Positions 32,705-33,932 of a DNA stretch of 33,932 nt are shown here, piece by piece. The stretch comes from an uncultured Clostridia bacterium (GTDB lineage: Bacteria > Bacillota > Clostridia > TANB77 > CAG-508), in contig CALXRZ010000012.1 in NCBI GenBank assembly GCA_944391015.1, positions 1-33,932 on the forward strand, in the 5' to 3' direction. A model generated the notes under the pieces. It saw nothing but the letters and a program-made list of their open reading frames with translations, was not told the DNA's origin and did not search any database. Numbering within the stretch: position 1 is the stretch's first letter; the number at the start of each line of letters is the position of its first letter. The position numbers and the translations under genes are program-made.

Positions 32705-33694
32705 ATGGGAAGAAGTAGTGGAGGAGGACGTTCATCAGGAGGATTTGGTGGTGGACGCTCTTCTGGGGGATTTTCTGGAGGAGGTCGTTCATCAAGAGGT
32801 GGTTTCTCTGGTGGAGGATTTGGACACAGAGGACCAAGACCTGGACCATCATTTGGCTATTTTCATAGACCAATGTATGGTGGCTGGGGGCCACGATACT
32901 ATGGGAATGGATGTGGCTGTGGTGGAGGCTTAACTGCAATTATATTTTTAATTTTTCTAATAGCATTTATTGGTTTTCCAAGTGGATGCACATTGATAGG
33001 TTGTATACCGGGTTGCACACCAGGATATTACAGTGATTACACTGAAACAAAATATACAAGTTCAACCAAAAGAGAGCCGTTAGAAGGTGTAGTAACAAAA
33101 ACAGATTGGTATGAGGACCAACTAGGCTGGATAAGTAGTGAAAGGGTGTTAATTGAGGGCTTAGAAGATTTTTATAAGCAAACTGGAATTCAACCATATG
33201 TATTACTAGTAAAGTATTCAGATGATTTATGGAACGACGGCAACCTTGACCCAACTCTAGCAGACGAATACCTAGAGCAAGTATATGAAGAAAAGTTCTC
33301 AGACGAAGGGCACTTTATATTTGCATACTTCCAATGCGCAAATGATTCAAAGCAAGAAATGGAAGGAGAATTTAGGTATTTAAGTGGATATAGTGTAGAT
33401 ACAATTATGGATAATGAGGCAATAAAAATCTTGTGGGGATATTTTGAAAACAACTATTATAATACTTCATTGACAATAGAAGAAATGATATCAAAAACAT
33501 TCTCACAAACAGCAGAGAGCATAATGCAAAATTCAGAAAAAAATCAATCTAAAGTTCCAATGGTAATATCTATAGTACTAATTTCAATCCTAGTTATTGT
33601 AGTTATTTTTGCATTGGTAAAAAACAAGAAAAAAGGAAATAATGGAAAACCACCGGACATAATAATAGAAAACAATGATGAGAATACTAATTAA
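32705..33694 (+). CDS. Gly/Ser/Arg-rich membrane protein with TPM-like extracellular domain
   Basis: 329 residues. Residues 1-70 are low-complexity repeats of the GRSSGG / FSGGG type ending in aromatic-glycine sequence (MYGGWGPRYYGNGCGCGGG). A membrane segment (about 77-92, LTAIIFLIFLIAFIGF) follows, then a Cys-rich stretch and a soluble domain (about 130-270) containing EDQLGWISSERVLIEGLEDFYKQTG, which resembles TPM/DUF domains found in repeat-tailed envelope proteins. A second membrane segment (ISIVLISILVIVVIFALV) precedes a basic tail. The start at MGRSSGG is preferred, as homologues begin this way, but ATG 32693 and 32663 are in frame and possible. TATAAT at 32631-32636 may be its -10 box. 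Confidence 0.7.
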   Translation: MGRSSGGGRSSGGFGGGRSSGGFSGGGRSSRGGFSGGGFGHRGPRPGPSFGYFHRPMYGGWGPRYYGNGCGCGGGLTAIIFLIFLIAFIGFPSGCTLIGCIPGCTPGYYSDYTETKYTSSTKREPLEGVVTKTDWYEDQLGWISSERVLIEGLEDFYKQTGIQPYVLLVKYSDDLWNDGNLDPTLADEYLEQVYEEKFSDEGHFIFAYFQCANDSKQEMEGEFRYLSGYSVDTIMDNEAIKILWGYFENNYYNTSLTIEEMISKTFSQTAESIMQNSEKNQSKVPMVISIVLISILVIVVIFALVKNKKKGNNGKPPDIIIENNDENTN

Positions 33695-33740
33695 AAATAG
33701 AAAGTAACAAATTGAATAGTATAAATTACAACAAATAATA

Positions 33741-33800
33741 AAAAAGAAAACTATGATGAACCTACTAGAAGAGTAGTTAAGAATCAAGTTTTCTTTTTTA
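33741..33800 (+). terminator. Rho-independent terminator, branched
   Basis: AAAAAGAAAACT (33741-33752) pairs with AGTTTTCTTTTT (33787-33798); the loop contains a smaller hairpin CTACT/AGTAG (33762-33776). Confidence 0.75.
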
Positions 33801-33806
33801 TATAAT

Positions 33807-33849
33807 TATGTAAAGCAATTTACAATTTAAGCCCGGGCCTTTTGCAAAT
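33807..33849 (+). repeat. Dispersed extragenic repeat, copy D
   Basis: TGTAAAGCAATTTACA, then GCCCGGGCC and TTTTGCAAA; the same layout as copy B at 17483-17527, diverged in the middle. Confidence 0.65.
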
Positions 33850-33895
33850 AAGTACTGTCAATAGTTTTTGAAAATGTCTCAAAATTTTTTAAACA

Positions 33896-33932
33896 TTAGC
33901 ACTAAAATTTTAATAAAATTAGTGCTAGTGTT
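33896..33932. terminator. Hairpin at the right edge
   Basis: TAGCACTAAAATTTT pairs with AAAATTAGTGCTA around a short A/T loop; outer AACA/TGTT extends it with one mismatch. Its left flank (minus-strand T-rich) suggests a terminator for a leftward gene beyond the window, but the edge prevents a decision. Confidence 0.5.

Noticed and set aside
1..33932. CRISPR arrays, tRNA and rRNA genes
   Set aside because: No regularly spaced repeats and no tRNA- or rRNA-like segments were seen on either strand; the repeats present are isolated extragenic elements.

Overview
The window is about 34 kb of AT-rich DNA (roughly 30% G+C by eye) with the standard genetic code (TGA is used as a stop at 20129-20131 and 29211-29213), strong Shine-Dalgarno sites and sigma-A type promoters. 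The plsX-acpP-rnc order, AddB, AdhE, YitT, a RAYT transposase with extragenic repeats and a Spo0A-C-like protein point to a fermentative Firmicute of class Clostridia, probably an uncultured gut lineage. Genus cannot be read from the sequence.

Layout. 1-1535: tail of a PD-(D/E)XK transposase-family protein, then an M23 endopeptidase that seems to use an ATT start. 1574-5290: lipid and RNA genes plsX, acpP, rnc and an Elp3-like radical SAM protein. 5420-6832: a YitT membrane protein and a hicB-hicA toxin-antitoxin pair. 7007-12494: a 12-codon leader ORF, an OGG-type 8-oxoguanine glycosylase, addB without addA, a 188-bp MITE-like palindrome, and pgeF. 12495-16343: an accessory, very AT-rich island with a 5'-truncated radical SAM gene, a PRTase-fold protein, a CYTH protein, a LeuRS-editing-like/NUDIX fusion, a CMP-kinase-like enzyme and a frameshifted remnant. 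16583-20131: S66 carboxypeptidase, family-4 uracil-DNA glycosylase, ADP-ribose NUDIX, GltD-like oxidoreductase. 20132-24254: a GC-shifted gap, then on the minus strand a predicted HExxH metalloprotein and leuS. 24452-27734: guanine-deaminase-like enzyme and adhE with a likely internal start. 27736-28623: a RAYT transposase between perfect 30-bp inverted repeats. 28629-33694: Spo0A-C-like regulator behind a perfect consensus promoter, alpha/beta hydrolase, HD-type alarmone-hydrolase-like protein, two P-loop kinases and a Gly/Ser/Arg-rich TPM-like membrane protein.

How the genes fit together. Most are housekeeping. The best candidate for an undescribed system is 12.8-16.1 kb: translationally coupled pairs PRTase+CYTH and editing-NUDIX+kinase, with the remains of a radical SAM gene. 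All are nucleotide- or phosphate-handling folds, and one carries an amino-acid-editing fold whose catalytic signature is altered. A role in making, salvaging or clearing an unusual nucleotide (perhaps an aminoacylated one) is inference. A second theme is extragenic repeats: the RAYT gene, at least four copies of a GGGAYGGGCC-cored element, and the MITE.
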